Below, one piece after another: positions 46,425 to 58,539 of a stretch of 64,000 nucleotides of DNA. Origin of the DNA: Histoplasma ohiense. Lineage: Eukaryota > Ascomycota > Eurotiomycetes > Onygenales > Ajellomycetaceae. The DNA is taken from assembly GCA_017607445.1 (NCBI GenBank), contig JAEVHH010000001.1, positions 6,696,001 to 6,760,000 of the forward strand, read 5' to 3'. Position numbers and translations under genes: made by a program. Each line of letters opens with the position of its first letter. The stretch's first letter is position 1. The notes below the pieces were generated by a model. That model was not told the origin of the DNA and did not search any database. It saw only the letters and a list, made by a program, of their open reading frames with translations.

Positions 46425-47759
46425 ATGGCTGCCAGAACACTGAGAATAGGTCAATTGCTTCCTGCCAGCCTCGCTATATTCAATTTTGCTATTACTCACA
46501 AATTTTATAGGCCTCATCCCCGGCGACGGAATCGGAAGGGAAGTCATCCCAGTACGTTTATCCAATTCCTTGCTCTCGATGACTCGAGATAACTATAAAC
46601 GAGAGAGACATGTGTCGCTATCTTCCATTGAAGTTTTGAAATTCTGAGCGACGTTGAAAACAGGCTGGCCGCAAACTTCTCGAATCCCTGCCTTCGTCTC
46701 TGGGTCTACAATTCTCCTTTGTTGACCTTGAGGCAGGGTATGATACCTTCAAGAAGACGGGGACGGCCCTCCCAGATAAAACCATCGAGATCCTCAAGAA
46801 AGAATGTGACGGTGCGCTGTTTGGGGCTGTCAGGTAACTGAGCTACCTTATTTACTAATATACCCAATTGCAAGAACCTTATTGTACTCATGAAATTTTC
46901 CAGCTCGCCCAGCACAAAAGTCACGGGCTATTCCTCCCCTATCGTTGCCCTCCGCAAACGCCTAGACCTATACGCAAACGTGCGCCCCGTCCGTACCACA
47001 ATAGGCTCCTCTGGCTCCAGCCCTATCGACCTCGTCATCGTCCGTGAAAATACTGAAGACCTCTACGTCAAAGACGAGAAAACCTTCGACTCCCCCAACG
47101 GCAAAGTCGCCGAGGCCATCAAGCGGATTTCAGAGCATGCCTCTTTCCGCATCGCCACCATGGCCGGAGACATCGCCCTTCGCAGGCAAAAGATCCGCGA
47201 TGGCGCTGCCGCAAGCGACAAATCGAACACCAGGTCCAAGCCCATGGTCACCATTACCCACAAGTCGAACGTCCTCAGCCAAACCGACGGTCTCTTTCGC
47301 GAGACGGCACGGCGCGCGCTAGCACAGCCCCGCTTCGCTGACACCGTCGCCGTTGAAGAGCAAATCGTCGATTCAATGGTATACAAACTTTTCCGCCAAC
47401 CTTCTTACTACGACGTCATTGTCGCGCCCAATTTATACGGCGACATCCTCTCAGATGGCGCTGCGGCGCTTGTCGGTTCGCTGGGCCTTGTACCCAGCGC
47501 CAACGTTAGTGAAAAATTTGCCATCGGCGAACCGTGTCATGGTTCTGCGCCAGACATTGAGGGCAAAGGCATCGCGAATCCGATCGCGACGCTGCGAAGT
47601 GTTGCACTTATGTTGGAGTTTTTGGGAGAAGAGAAAGCTGCCGCTAGGATCTATAAGGCGGTTGATGCGAACTTAGATGAAGGGAAGTTTTTATCACCGG
47701 ATTTGGGGGGGAAGGCGAAAACGGAGGAAGTGGTGGCGGATGTACTAAGGAGGCTGTGA
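46425..47759 (+). CDS. LYS12: Homoisocitrate dehydrogenase
   Basis: Four exons 46425-46449, 46511-46551, 46664-46833 and 46904-47759, encoding 363 aa. It oxidatively decarboxylates homoisocitrate to 2-oxoadipate with NAD in the fungal aminoadipate route to lysine. Motifs: RIGLIPGDGIGREVIP at the start; SSPSTKVTGYSSPIVALRKR, the substrate-specific loop that separates this enzyme from isocitrate and isopropylmalate dehydrogenases; VIVRENTEDLYVK; and the family signature NLYGDILSDGAAALVGSLG. Spliced exons join in phase. The protein begins only about seven residues before the first strand, so the mitochondrial presequence known in yeast Lys12 is missing from this ATG-started model. It faces the DUF1769 gene, with 336 bp between stops. 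Confidence 0.95.
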
Positions 47760-48095
47760 GAAAATGTACTATTTTGTATGAGTGGTCTGGAGACCACTTA
47801 GACTGCAATAGCGCAAGGTGAAAGCGAAAAATTGTGAACCAAGGAATACTTTTTATCAAAATAGATTTCGAATTGAACAACGCAACATGCCAGACGCCAT
47901 AGCTCTATTAACCCTTACACAACACCATCCAATCTATTAAGATCGCTCTATTGCACCATAACTCCCAAAAATCTAAGCCAAATTCGGACCCAATGCATTT
48001 AAAGGTGGAAGGAAAGAAACGAGGGCCATAGCAAATTTCAATCGACGCCCTCGTCGTCCTCGTCATACAACGTCTCATTATTATTATTACCTTCT
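47760..48095. other. Short spacer between converging LYS12 and DUF1769 genes
   Basis: 336 bp that should hold both 3' untranslated regions. Nothing else seen. Confidence 0.7.
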
Positions 48096-49176
48096 TCATT
48101 TTTTTCCCTCATCGTCAACATCAACATTCTCGTATGCGTTATCGTCACAATCACGAGCACCAGCCTTACCCAAAAGTAACGTAAACAACACCACAAAATA
48201 TACATCGCCTGTGCTTTTATTCTTCAGCACATAGCGAAGTTGGTGGTTCTTTGCATCGATATATTTAGCCACCTTAATGCTAAAGCCGGGGAGGCGGAGG
48301 GAGAAATCTGCGTACACATCCCCATTATCAACACTCCTATCTCTTCGAAAACAGAGGAGAAGAGATAGCGATATCGACGGGTCTGTAGGTCAATAAAACT
48401 CACCACTAAATCCCAAATACCCATTCCCAAAATCCGCTTTATACAGTCTCCCCTCCTCAAACACAAATCGATCCCGATTCCCCTCAACCAAAAAGAACTT
48501 CCTCCTCCCCGCCGGATCATTAGGAATATTCAATTTCCTCCGAACTTCCTCTCCATCACCCTCCCCACCTTCTTCAATGACCTCCTCCTCTTGGTCCTCG
48601 CCCCTCCCCTCTTCACTTCCCACCATATCCCCTTCCTCCCTCTCCCCGACAACCCCACAAACCCTCAAATAATTCCAACTTGACAATGCCGGCCCATACA
48701 AATACGGCTTATCCGCATACGCATCCCCTTCTAACCCGGGGTCAATAGCCCACTTAACAAACTTCAGCGCCTGGTTTGTACCCGGCGGCAACCTGTCGCG
48801 GATGGGGCGGTCGAAATCGTTGCCGAAGACAAGCTCTGCACCAGGAATCGCGCGCTTGGGGACGAAGGAGATGGCGATAGAGTATTGGTCGTTTGTGTGG
48901 GCGGGGTGGGAGAAGTATGGGCAGGTGCGCGGGGAGTTCCGGGGGAGGCCTGAGGGTAGATAAAAGTTAAGCAGAGTGGACTGGAAATGCCCTTGGGCAG
49001 GGCCGGTTCTACGGACCTGTGTACTCTTGTATGCGAACACGGAGGTCGATGGTGGCGTGCTCTGTTTCTATGAGGTGGGGAACGGAGGAGTTGACGGCGA
49101 CTGGCCTGTGGGTTGAAGGGTTGTAGCCGGGACCTGCTGTGACGGAGAGGGTGTAGCTCTGTTCTCCGGGAGGCAT
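48096..49176 (-). CDS. DUF1769 (UPF0590) family protein
   Basis: Three exons, 49176-49017, 48949-48404 and 48340-48096, about 316 aa. It starts MPPGEQSYTLSVTAGPGYNP; conserved blocks are GLPRNSPRTCPYFSHPAHTN, DQYSIAISFVPKRAIPGAEL, VFGNDFDRPIRDRLPPGTNQ, ADKPYLYGPALSSWNYLRV and, near the end, LRLPGFSIKVAKYIDAKN with LRYVLKNKSTGDVYFVVLF. These match a fungal family of unknown function. A Glu/Gly-rich insert (about residues 140-185) separates two conserved parts. The last intron is slightly uncertain: I used donor GTGAGT with acceptor ..GAAGAG, which keeps frame; an alternative donor GTTTTA with a different acceptor also works and changes only a few residues. Confidence 0.85.
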
Positions 49177-50161
49177 TATGAGGATGACCCTCTCTTTTCA
49201 AGAGTCGTATATTTATATACGTAGAAACACAATGGAAAACGCTGGAAATCGTATCCTATGTAAATAAGCCAGACGTCTAAAAAATATCGGAACAAGAACC
49301 ATTCACTTCTTCACTTCGATCGGTTCAGATATTGTACACCTGTATCACTTCAATTGAAAGGGATTGGGTTCTCTTATCGCTAGTCTTCCAAGTAAATAAA
49401 CCGACGGTATCAGGTGTCATGGAGACGCGGCGGTGAGAGCACTGCAAGAGACGGCCTATACATTTTATATCAAACATAAAATATACGTGCGTGTTTCATA
49501 TCAATAACACGCAGATGGCTGTTGGTCATAAATAGTAGGGTTAAACTTAACAACATGATTAGACTTACTTAGGTACCAGGCGATGGTAAACTTTGCCCCC
49601 CAAGAATGTTTCTGGATAATTTTCATATGATAGACCGATATACATTTTTTCTCCCTAACCTCGTATGTTATAGCAAAATGGCTACGTCACGAGGAGGGGC
49701 GCTATTCTGAAAAATATATATAGATATCTACTCGTATCATCTTTACCCCATTTCCCTTCAGAACGAGCGGGGAACGGGCCAGATGTTTGGCTGGTGCTAT
49801 GGAGTCGAGAATGGGCATCAAGTTAATATGATCCCTGCTATACGTAGTGAAAAAACCCCACGAGTAATCATCCGGAACACTGGGAATTGGAAAGCTGTTA
49901 TATTGTACGATATCTATATGGTGACACGGCATACATATCCAAAATAACACAAAAAGGAAAGAAAAAAAGTTGAGAAATCCCAAGAAACTGCTCCAGGATA
50001 AACAATACGGCGGAATGTCTAAAAGTAAGTATGGAAAAAAAAAATAAAATAAAGAAAAATAAAAAGGAGAGAAATCAGCAGCCAACGTCCGATACAACAC
50101 ACAAGAAACACCTAACGAAATGCAAAGAATGTAGATTGGTGAGCCCTATCGCGATTTACCC
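49177..50161. other. Spacer upstream of the DUF1769 gene
   Basis: About 1 kb of AT-rich sequence with short poly-A/T patches. It contains the DUF1769 promoter and the 3' end of the coiled-coil gene. No gene recognised. Confidence 0.7.
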
Positions 50162-52546
50162 CTAAGACTTGTCCGCAATTCCAGAGTCCTCAAAACCATC
50201 CTCACCCTCCTCCTCCTCTTCCACAATCTCAATCGCAGAATCCGGCCGCCTCTTCCTTTTCTTTCCCCGCTGGATCTCTACATTCACAAACCTGTCGCAA
50301 GAAGGTGTAATCGGCTCGCTCCCAACAGGGGCAAACCCAGACATATCGCCTTTCGGGGTGCTACAGTGTTCATTGTCGCCAGAGCTATCATTTTGTCCAA
50401 CTTGCAGGCTCTGGGGACTACCAATGCCGCCGCCATATAAAGCAGACATTCCCCGTTCCCATTCCATGAGTTCCTGAGCAGTGGCAGCAGCTCTTTCTCT
50501 CGCCGCATGAATGGTTTCCCGAGAAAATAATTGTTGTAGGGAGTGCAGTCGAGATTGCAAACGCGCCTTGTCCGCACGAAGTGTTTGTATTTCTGACTGG
50601 GCTTCATTCAACGCGTTGGTAAGCAACGAAACACGAACGTTTATTGCGCCCATTTGTTTCTCATGACTGCATGATTGAGAAACGATCGCTTCGTGATGTT
50701 CGGATTTAAGTTGTTCAATTTTCGATTCGAGGGCCGTTAACTCCGTTGTGCGTTGGTCCAGTAGCCGCTGCATCTCTTCCCTGATGGCTCGCTGATCAAG
50801 CTCACTTTGTTCAAGATCTATGATCCTTTGCTTGTACAGCTCGTTCTGACCGTCTAAGGCCAAGTTCGCTCTTCTGAGACTAGAAGCTTTTTCCATGGAA
50901 CTGATAGTGTCATCTTCCAGTTTCATATTGAGTTCTTCCAGGATCTTGAGATCGACTCTATATCTTTCAATGGCGTTGTTTAGGCGGGTTTTGTCAGTTT
51001 CCAAGATCTCTATATCTTGCTCTAATTTTTGCGTTTTCATTCGAACATGCATCAGGTCCGCTGCCATGGAGTCGCTGGCTTCTTCAAGGCTTTTTTTCTT
51101 TTTACCTGTCTGTTCCAAGCGATGTAAAGTCATGTTGAACTGGTTTCGCAACGCTACTTCCCGATTTTCACAACCAGAAACCTGTTCACGGGTTGACGCA
51201 AGATCCCGGACTAGAATGTTGATTCTCTCCACAAGCATGTCAACAATTTCCTTCCAATTGGCTAGATCTCCACTTACTGTCTCACCAGGCACGGCTCGCT
51301 CGAGTTCGATTCTGGCTTGACGAAATCGGGCGCCCATATCCGAGAGTATTTCCGAGGCACTAGTACCATTAAATCCATGGCCAGAGAGGTCTTTCGCCAC
51401 GGTTTCGAGCGCTTTGAGAGCTCGAGATTCTCGAGATACGGCTTTGCGTAAGGTAGTGGCGATTTGCGATAAAAAGTTTGGTGGAGGCGAAGCTGGACTA
51501 TTTAGAGAGCTGTCAATAGGATTTCGGTCGCGAGTACTTGCTTCATTGGAGCTAACAATTGCGCGCCATTCTTTGAAAAGGGCGCGTTTTTCCTGTCTCA
51601 TATTACGGAGTTGAGCATTTAGCGAGTTGTTCTCCGCTTGCTGCTCCTGGTCTTGAAGAGCAACCTGTGTTGACGCGTCTGAAGTGCGTAAATGACTCGA
51701 AGAAACGCGGGAGGGAATGGGACTGGATGAAGTGGTGATCATCTCGTTGTCCATAATGGTATTGTCGTCGCCAATAAATATCATCTCGTCATCCTCGTTT
51801 GCAGTTTGGGACATCCATTCACTCTCTGCATGTGACGAACCCTCATACGTCCTCAACAGGGCCTCTAATTCCTCAATCCTTTGTCTTGCCATAGAGAGCT
51901 CTTTAATTCTTTCCGGGGTACGGGGTATACGGTCGTCTTGAGCTTCGGTTTTCACATCTCTTAAGGCGCTTAATTCTCGGCGGAGGTTCATCAGTTCTTC
52001 TTCTTTAGCCTTTTCCTCTTTCTCCTTTTCCCTCTTCCTTTCAATAATGCAATTCATCTCTTCACTTAGTCCAAACCGCGCAATGCGTCGTCTAGCCCTG
52101 GGATCAAGAATTGCACTACACGACAAAAACTGGAAAGTTTGCGTCTCAGATGGCAGCTCTGGGCACTCATATTTTACCCCATCACCGTCGGTTCGCAGAG
52201 TAGGCTCTGAACGACGATGACGCGCTCTTTTGGCGTTAGTTTCTTTAGAGGATGGGGAATCCTGTGAATAAATTCTCGTCCGCTTAATTGCTGGGGTTAA
52301 GCCGGTTGACAGATCGTTATCTAGATAACTAGATAGTGACTCAACGGGAGGGCCGGGGTCCGAAAACCGGACCCTTTTCGCAACCTTGGTTTTTCTTGAC
52401 GGCGTGCGAGGTTCCGCGAGAGAGGGTAGCGACGAGTTAATACTTCCTGTGGCATTTGCTACTTGCTTCATATTGCTCTCCACCGTTGCTGGTGAATATG
52501 CGCCGCAATATCGCTTCCTGGCTGTGTTCTTATTTTTGCAAGCCAT
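50162..52546 (-). CDS. Long coiled-coil protein, conserved in Eurotiomycetes
   Basis: A single exon of 794 aa from the ATG at 52546 (MACKNKNTARKRYCGAYSPA). The frame is open back to an ATG at 52759, but the added 71 residues look random, so the internal start is preferred. The N-terminus is basic with AKRVRFSDPGPPVESL and STGLTPAIKRTRIYS, then a conserved block LDPRARRRIARFGLSEEMN. From about residue 200 the protein is mostly heptad-like coiled coil (KREKEKEEKAKEEELMNLRR, QRIEELEALLRTYEG), with a long second coil from ~300 to ~690. The C-terminus is acidic after a basic KKRKRR cluster, a possible nuclear signal. I know relatives only as uncharacterised proteins; a scaffold role is inference. 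Confidence 0.78.
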   Translation of the reverse strand: MACKNKNTARKRYCGAYSPATVESNMKQVANATGSINSSLPSLAEPRTPSRKTKVAKRVRFSDPGPPVESLSSYLDNDLSTGLTPAIKRTRIYSQDSPSSKETNAKRARHRRSEPTLRTDGDGVKYECPELPSETQTFQFLSCSAILDPRARRRIARFGLSEEMNCIIERKREKEKEEKAKEEELMNLRRELSALRDVKTEAQDDRIPRTPERIKELSMARQRIEELEALLRTYEGSSHAESEWMSQTANEDDEMIFIGDDNTIMDNEMITTSSSPIPSRVSSSHLRTSDASTQVALQDQEQQAENNSLNAQLRNMRQEKRALFKEWRAIVSSNEASTRDRNPIDSSLNSPASPPPNFLSQIATTLRKAVSRESRALKALETVAKDLSGHGFNGTSASEILSDMGARFRQARIELERAVPGETVSGDLANWKEIVDMLVERINILVRDLASTREQVSGCENREVALRNQFNMTLHRLEQTGKKKKSLEEASDSMAADLMHVRMKTQKLEQDIEILETDKTRLNNAIERYRVDLKILEELNMKLEDDTISSMEKASSLRRANLALDGQNELYKQRIIDLEQSELDQRAIREEMQRLLDQRTTELTALESKIEQLKSEHHEAIVSQSCSHEKQMGAINVRVSLLTNALNEAQSEIQTLRADKARLQSRLHSLQQLFSRETIHAARERAAATAQELMEWERGMSALYGGGIGSPQSLQVGQNDSSGDNEHCSTPKGDMSGFAPVGSEPITPSCDRFVNVEIQRGKKRKRRPDSAIEIVEEEEEGEDGFEDSGIADKS

Positions 52547-54324
52547 GATATTGTCTTTCTCTAATAAGTCACATCTGTAACTGTTCGGTAACAGGGAATT
52601 GGATTTTTTCGAGTCTAGTATTGGGAAATTAGTAAATTGCGCATTGGTTACACGAATAAAGCAAGATTGATGTTGAGAAGTTATAAACGGAAAGATGAAC
52701 GCAGGTTTCGGGGTATTTGAGCAAGAAGCAGGATAAGAGAGGAATGGCAATTTCAGCATCCCTGCGGGAGCCTTTTATTTATGTTTTCAAGATGAAGAGA
52801 AGTTTGTAACCCTGACTTACCCATCACGACCTATTTCCCATTATATTCAAAGATCGTGACAAATGCCAATGTTGAATACGACAAGGAGTGCAAGAACCAT
52901 GCATGCGCTCTCCACTTCTTCCGGAAAACTTTTATCACCCAAACTGGGCAACTCGACAAGAGAAACAAAACGAATTAAGTTATAGGCAGCAGAGCCGTCA
53001 AACCTGGGGTGCATGAGAGATATATGGCTTTCGCCCAGACAGTTGATTCCCCCAATTGGGACAATCAAAACAACGCCGCTAGTCAGAGCCCGCGGGGAAC
53101 GAAAAATGAATCCCGAATCAGACGGTCAGGTACAGATTACCTCGTCAAAGTCAAAGAAACCCTGCCTGGCTGTCGTTGGGCGGTCTGTGCAGAACGCGCT
53201 TTTCAACAGCACACTTGGAGTTGGAGGACTTTTTCTGCGGAATGACTGCGAGTTTGTAACGCCGTGGATTTCTCTTGCTAATTGACATCAATTAATCCTT
53301 TCTTCCAAAATTATCATACTGACGTCTCCTTTGGTATATGCTTTGCGTTGGGGCATTTTTGCCTTTGTTCCAACGAGATTCACAATTGCCCGATTAGGCT
53401 AGATGTAAATAAACAAAAGCCGCCGTAGTACGCGTTCCGAGGCGTCCATCTAGCGTGACAATGACTTCACATCGCGGCGCTTTGATTGAGCGGAAAACTT
53501 GCATCTGATTATCATATCTTCTTGATGGTCCATGGAGCTCCACTAAGCTCGCGATTTTGGGAACATTCGATGGTCGCAATAATTGAGTTGGGTATAACGT
53601 GATTGCTTCTGATATATATACAGATTACTACGCAGGTATAAATCAAAATGTCGTTTCTGGCGACAGTGATTTAGGGAAGCGACTGGGGATCGTGCTGTTG
53701 CCGAGCTGGAAATCCAGCATCACTCTGCGAACCATCCCTCACTAACCTCTGGTTCCTTTTTGAGGGGAACCCTCAAAATATCCCAAACACTACTCTTTGG
53801 TATTGGCCTGGAATGTCTACTAGAAACAGGCAATGAGTATCTTAGAGGATCGATCTTGGTGATCGTCATCGGGGATAGCCCTTCACTCCTGTCGATGAGA
53901 TGGCCTGGCAACAGGAGCGTGAGCAAGACCAACACGGGTCCTAATATTTATATCATGTGATCGGAAGGCAGTTTTAAGCCGAGGCTTGTTGGAAGGTTAT
54001 AACTCTCGGAATCTCGAGCAGATTTATCGTCGAAAACGCCATCATGCTACTGCGATTTGTCAGTCAAGGAATCTAATCCAGTCACTAGGAGGAAAATTCG
54101 CTTGCGAACATGAATCGCCCATTTAGCTGAAGAGACAGAAGCTTTGAAGCTTGCTCCACCAACACCCAACACTACACAAGGTTCATCTTTATAAAGGCTC
54201 TCAACACCAGCTAATATTTCACTACTTTATCCTTTTGGAGGAATTCTCCTTTACATGCTAATCTCGAACAGCCCTAATTCATCCCCCCGGCCATCGCGCG
54301 TTCCCCTCTGCGCCTTCTTTTAAC
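52547..54324. other. 1.8-kb spacer between two divergent genes
   Basis: Carries promoters for the coiled-coil gene (minus) and the hydratase gene (plus). A few short frames exist but none looks like protein. No RNA gene recognised. Confidence 0.65.
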
Positions 54325-55245
54325 ATGACTTCTCCCCTCTTCACCATCCAGACAGCGGAGGGTGTCCTAACATGCACCCAGCCGCAGGATGCTGTGTACC
54401 TGCTAACCTTCAATTTTGCGCCGGATAACCGGTTGACGGAGGATTTCTGTCAGGCTATGCTCCTCTCCCTGGACATAATCCAGTTCAAATACCCGCCAGG
54501 AGTTGTAATTACCACCTCCGCCATCCCGAAGTTCTACAGCAATGGCCTTGATCTCCAAAAGGCCGTGACGACCAAGGGCTTCTTTGAAAACAACCTCTTC
54601 GCTCTTTTCAAGCGCCTGTTAACGTAAGCTTGATATTTATTGCGTGGTTCCCGTCCCCAGTTATTTTGTATTTGTACCTTTTCCCCTTTGAGACAGGTAC
54701 ATTCGGCTTACCGGTCCCAAAATTTCGCGTGTAGTTACCCTCTCCCCACTGTTGCTCTGATAAATGGCCACGCTTTCGCAGGCGGTTTCATGACAGCCAT
54801 GTACCATGACTACCGCATCTTCAACTCCTCACGCGGCTTCCTCTGTCTAAACGAGGTCCATTTCGGAGCCGCCCTAAAACCCGCCATGTGCTCTATCTTC
54901 CGAGAAAAAATTGCAAATCCGGCAATATTCAGGACAATAGTACAAGAGGGATACCGCTTTAGTGGCAGGGAGGCACTTGAATATAGCATTGTCGATGCTC
55001 TTGGTGGCGTCGACGTGGCACTGGCGTTAATTGAGAAGAAAAAGCTGACGAAGCTGCCCATTTCTGGGGTTTTTGGTCAGTTGAGGAGGGAGATGTATAG
55101 GGAGACCTATGAGCTTTTAGAGAGGTGCGGAGATGATACAGCGGAGGAGGAGAAAGAAGCGGAGAAGGAGTTGAAAGTGAACGAGAGTGGATTGAAGCGG
55201 GTGGAGGAATGGCAGCGGCGGGGAGGGAAAGCGGCGAAGCTGTAA
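54325..55245 (+). CDS. Enoyl-CoA hydratase/isomerase family protein, probably peroxisomal
   Basis: Two exons 54325-54623 and 54735-55245 encode 269 aa, the normal size for the crotonase fold. Visible family parts: LLTFNFAPDNRLTEDF near the N-terminus, AIPKFYSNGLDLQK (oxyanion-hole region), and TVALINGHAFAGGFMTAMYH followed by DYRIFNSSRGFLCLNEVHFG. The C-terminal ~60 residues are charged and helical and end in AKL, a PTS1-type peroxisome signal. This pattern fits Δ3,Δ2-enoyl-CoA isomerases of the Eci1 kind, which act on unsaturated fatty acids in β-oxidation, but hydratase activity cannot be excluded by eye. The F-box gene follows on the same strand about 220 bp downstream. Confidence 0.88.
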
Positions 55246-55466
55246 GAGCTACTTTAGGAATGAAATGTTTTGGTATATCATGAGAGCTACACAGATATTA
55301 GTTACATGGGTAGTACAGAATTATATATTGTACGGTACGAAATTGACTGTACATTTGCTAGACTTTTTGTGCGAAATAATCAATACGGTTATTTATCTAG
55401 TCATATTTATAGTCTATTGCAAGTGAGTAGGTAGTATTAGAGATGGGAAATTAAGAAGATTCCTCT

Positions 55467-57268
55467 ATGAAAGTAAACATGTTGGTTCGCTCCTCCCAGT
55501 GGTGTCATCTGCAACACCCCGCCAAGAACGCATCTCTCCGTTGTTTTGTTTGTCTGGCGAACCCCACTGTTGTGATAATTACGACAATGCGCGGCATGAT
55601 GCTTCCTACCTCCCTTACTCCAGGCAGCAATCTGTTCTACGATGAAAGGATGGCTAGTCTTGTTCAACCCGGTGTTGAGGAGCCCGAGCGAAATCCAGCC
55701 CTTCGCGCGCTATCTGATAATCCTCAAATGCCAGTACTGGACAGCAGCGAAAAAGGCGCTGCCCGCAAGGCCAGCTCCCCCTTAGTCTTTCTCCCCTCAG
55801 AGATACTCTACATAATCCTATCTTTCCTTCCATCACCTAGTCTGGCGGCGATGTCTGCCACCTGCCGCCACCTGTTCAAGCACACCCAGAGCGACTTCCT
55901 CTGGATGAACCTCGTCAACTCCAATTTGCCGAAACCACTCAGTGACCCTGCGCCATTTAATACCTGGAAAGAATTATACATATCCCAATTTCCGATGTGG
56001 TTCGTGGCGCGCAACAAGATCTGGTTCTCTGATGTGATCGACACCGGAAAGCTTATAGTGACGAGATACAACCCCCGCAAGTGTATGATCGAAGGCTATC
56101 GGGTCGTTGCAAAACATACTTTTCGACAATTCGAAACTTGGAGCTATGACCCTGAGGTTCTTATCCACTCATTCAAACCACAAGTCTCTCTGTGGATGGA
56201 CGATCCTGTCGTGCAACTGTTCAAATTTACCCGCTCGCCATTTAAACGCTCCATCAATTGGCGGAATGGGGAGATCCGAATGCCCATGGCGCTCGAAGCG
56301 CAGCGCGTCTTTAACAATTTTGTTTTGTGTGCCAAAATGCCCCACGAGGACAAGGAGGACCCTGGAAAATTTGTGTGGCCGCCTCGAATAATACCGTCCG
56401 ACGAACGCGTCGACGTCTCCTATAAGCAGGATTTGTCATTCAAGTCGACAGCGAATGTCCCACACAGTTATGAGAATATTTGCACGTCAGCTTTCCGAGT
56501 TAGGCGATGGGCGCAGCTTGGGAATGTCGGTGCCGTTTTTGATATAAACAATACTCGACATGGTGTATCCACTTTTGCATCATTGCAGCCTGAGCTATAT
56601 ACCCCGACGCCAGAAAAGCCTTACCAAGGTATTTGGGTGGGCGATTACTCTGGCCATGGGTCTGAATTCCTACTTGTGTTGCAGCGGGATGATCCATTTG
56701 AGCATTCACTGGGCACGAAACAGCAAGGCGCTGAGGGCGATTCGTCAGGCTCCATATATTCCTCCCTGGCAGGCTCTTCGTCCCAAACACCACGAGGGAG
56801 GCTAGAAGCCATAAAATTGACCGGTGACCCGAACGTACCTCGCGGCCAAATAACATTTTTCGCAGAGGATATCGGACCGGAAGGATTAATCAGGATCGCT
56901 GATGAAGATCTCTTCAAAGGAGCGCGGGTGGTGCGCAGCCAGGGCCATATCGCGTCAACAAATTTCAGAGATGGTGAGATTCCGTGTGATTCCTTCTGCC
57001 TGTTTTTTTCCTATTTTAACAATTTTGTTGCCGTCCACCCTTTCCACATCCTCTCCTGTGAATTGAGTAGTAGTTTCCCTATCAAGTTCGTCTATACATG
57101 CAACTTCGTATTAATTTAGATTGATTTTTCGTCACAGACAAGTTCATCCCTGCTCAGCTCTTCCTTCTCTCATACGACTGTATGGCACTTTTCTGGGAAG
57201 AATTGAAGCACGTCTCGTACTATCGACGAGTCGATATTGATGGTCTTGTTAATCAAGAACTGGAGTAA
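55467..57268 (+). CDS. F-box protein of the FBXO31-like type
   Basis: Two exons, 55467-56973 and 57138-57268. An F-box at about residues 103-150 (LVFLPSEILYIILSFLPS, then TCRHLFKHTQSDFLW) would bind Skp1 in an SCF ubiquitin ligase. The C-terminal half carries GIWVGDYSGHGSEFLLVLQ and KLTGDPNVPRGQITFF, strongly like the substrate domain of FBXO31 and related plant F-box proteins; the last exon adds DDKFIPAQLFLLSYD and ends in VDIDGLVNQELE. The start is uncertain: the ATG at 55467 gives 545 aa, but a later in-frame ATG at 55650 (MASLVQPGVEEPERN) gives a more family-like N-terminus. Substrate unknown. Confidence 0.86.
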
Positions 57269-58539
57269 TATGAGACCGGATTGCTTTGGCGATAGGCGAA
57301 CTCTCCGTTTGCCAATTCCCTTGGACCTGCTAGACGCTGCGTGTTATTTCTTCATTTTACCGAACAACGAGGTGAGCTGAATGATAGCGATCATATCCAA
57401 TTGTCGCCCAGAGCACGCGGCCTCAATACTTCTGATGATCGCTTTTCTGATTACTTACCACTCAATTTTTTCCGCACTAATGCCTATCAGCTGCTGTATC
57501 TGTTTTCGATTCCATGACTTTCTTGAACTTCTCTCAAGGTTCCGCTAGAACTGAGTGAAGATAAATAGAGCCTTTTCCGTTACATTGATGCATCACGGTT
57601 CGGCCGACTGACCCTTTTATGCAATAGAAATAGGAGATGACCCTAGATTCTCACCTCTGCGACTAAAATTGGAACCTTAGATTGCCATATATATTTGAGC
57701 GATCTCGCATGGTGGTGACAAAACTGATGGTCCCCTTAACACACTCACATCCTATCTCCATTTATGCAATAGCAATTATCTCGTACGACGGGGGAAACAA
57801 CGGTATGCACTATGCAAATTGGCGAACAACGCAATGGAGCCATTTCATCTGTTGCGTAAAGCGGATCAGCCCGACCAGAGTCACTTATTTATCACATAGA
57901 AGTTCTCTTTGTGTTGGGAAAAGCAGAAGAGGAAGGGATTCGAGGGGGAGACGTTGACTGGCAAGGAGAAGCAAGTTTTAGCGGTAAGAAAGAACGTACT
58001 GCGGCGGAAACGTTTAAGTTTGCCATTAGGCGTCTATGTATTGACATCACCTCATTAGGAGGAAGAGGCGGAAACTCCGGAATCGAGAAAGAGGAGGGAG
58101 GAGGAGATGTTAGGATCAATGGAGGGGTAGGGAAAATGGCTTACGGAGAAAAGGAGGTAAAGTGTGGATCGGTTGAAAAATGTTGGCTACAGTTTTGTTT
58201 GTTTTTAAGCTTTTGATAATCGATTTTCAACGTTTACTTTTAATCTGTTCTCTTCTCTATATCCTCCTCTCTTTTAACCAATTGCGCAGGGACGTATTGA
58301 ATGCCGGAGATGCTCTATTGCTTACACGGCTAACAAACGTGAGACTGAGAAACCAAGAACTACGAACAGAAGGACATGCATCCCAATTTCCCCAATAACC
58401 TGTGTGTGTCGAACCGTATCCGGTATTGACATGCCTCCAACAATGTTATTCTTCCCGGAGAGCAGATCGTTCCGAATCAGCGCCCTCCATCTTACTTATC
58501 AAATACTTATTATTTCCATAGAAGTTCTTCAAGAAATCT
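57269..58539. other. 1.3-kb spacer
   Basis: Contains the F-box gene 3' region. A 100-codon plus-strand frame (57911-58216) and an overlapping minus-strand frame are low in complexity and unsupported. No gene recognised. Confidence 0.6.
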
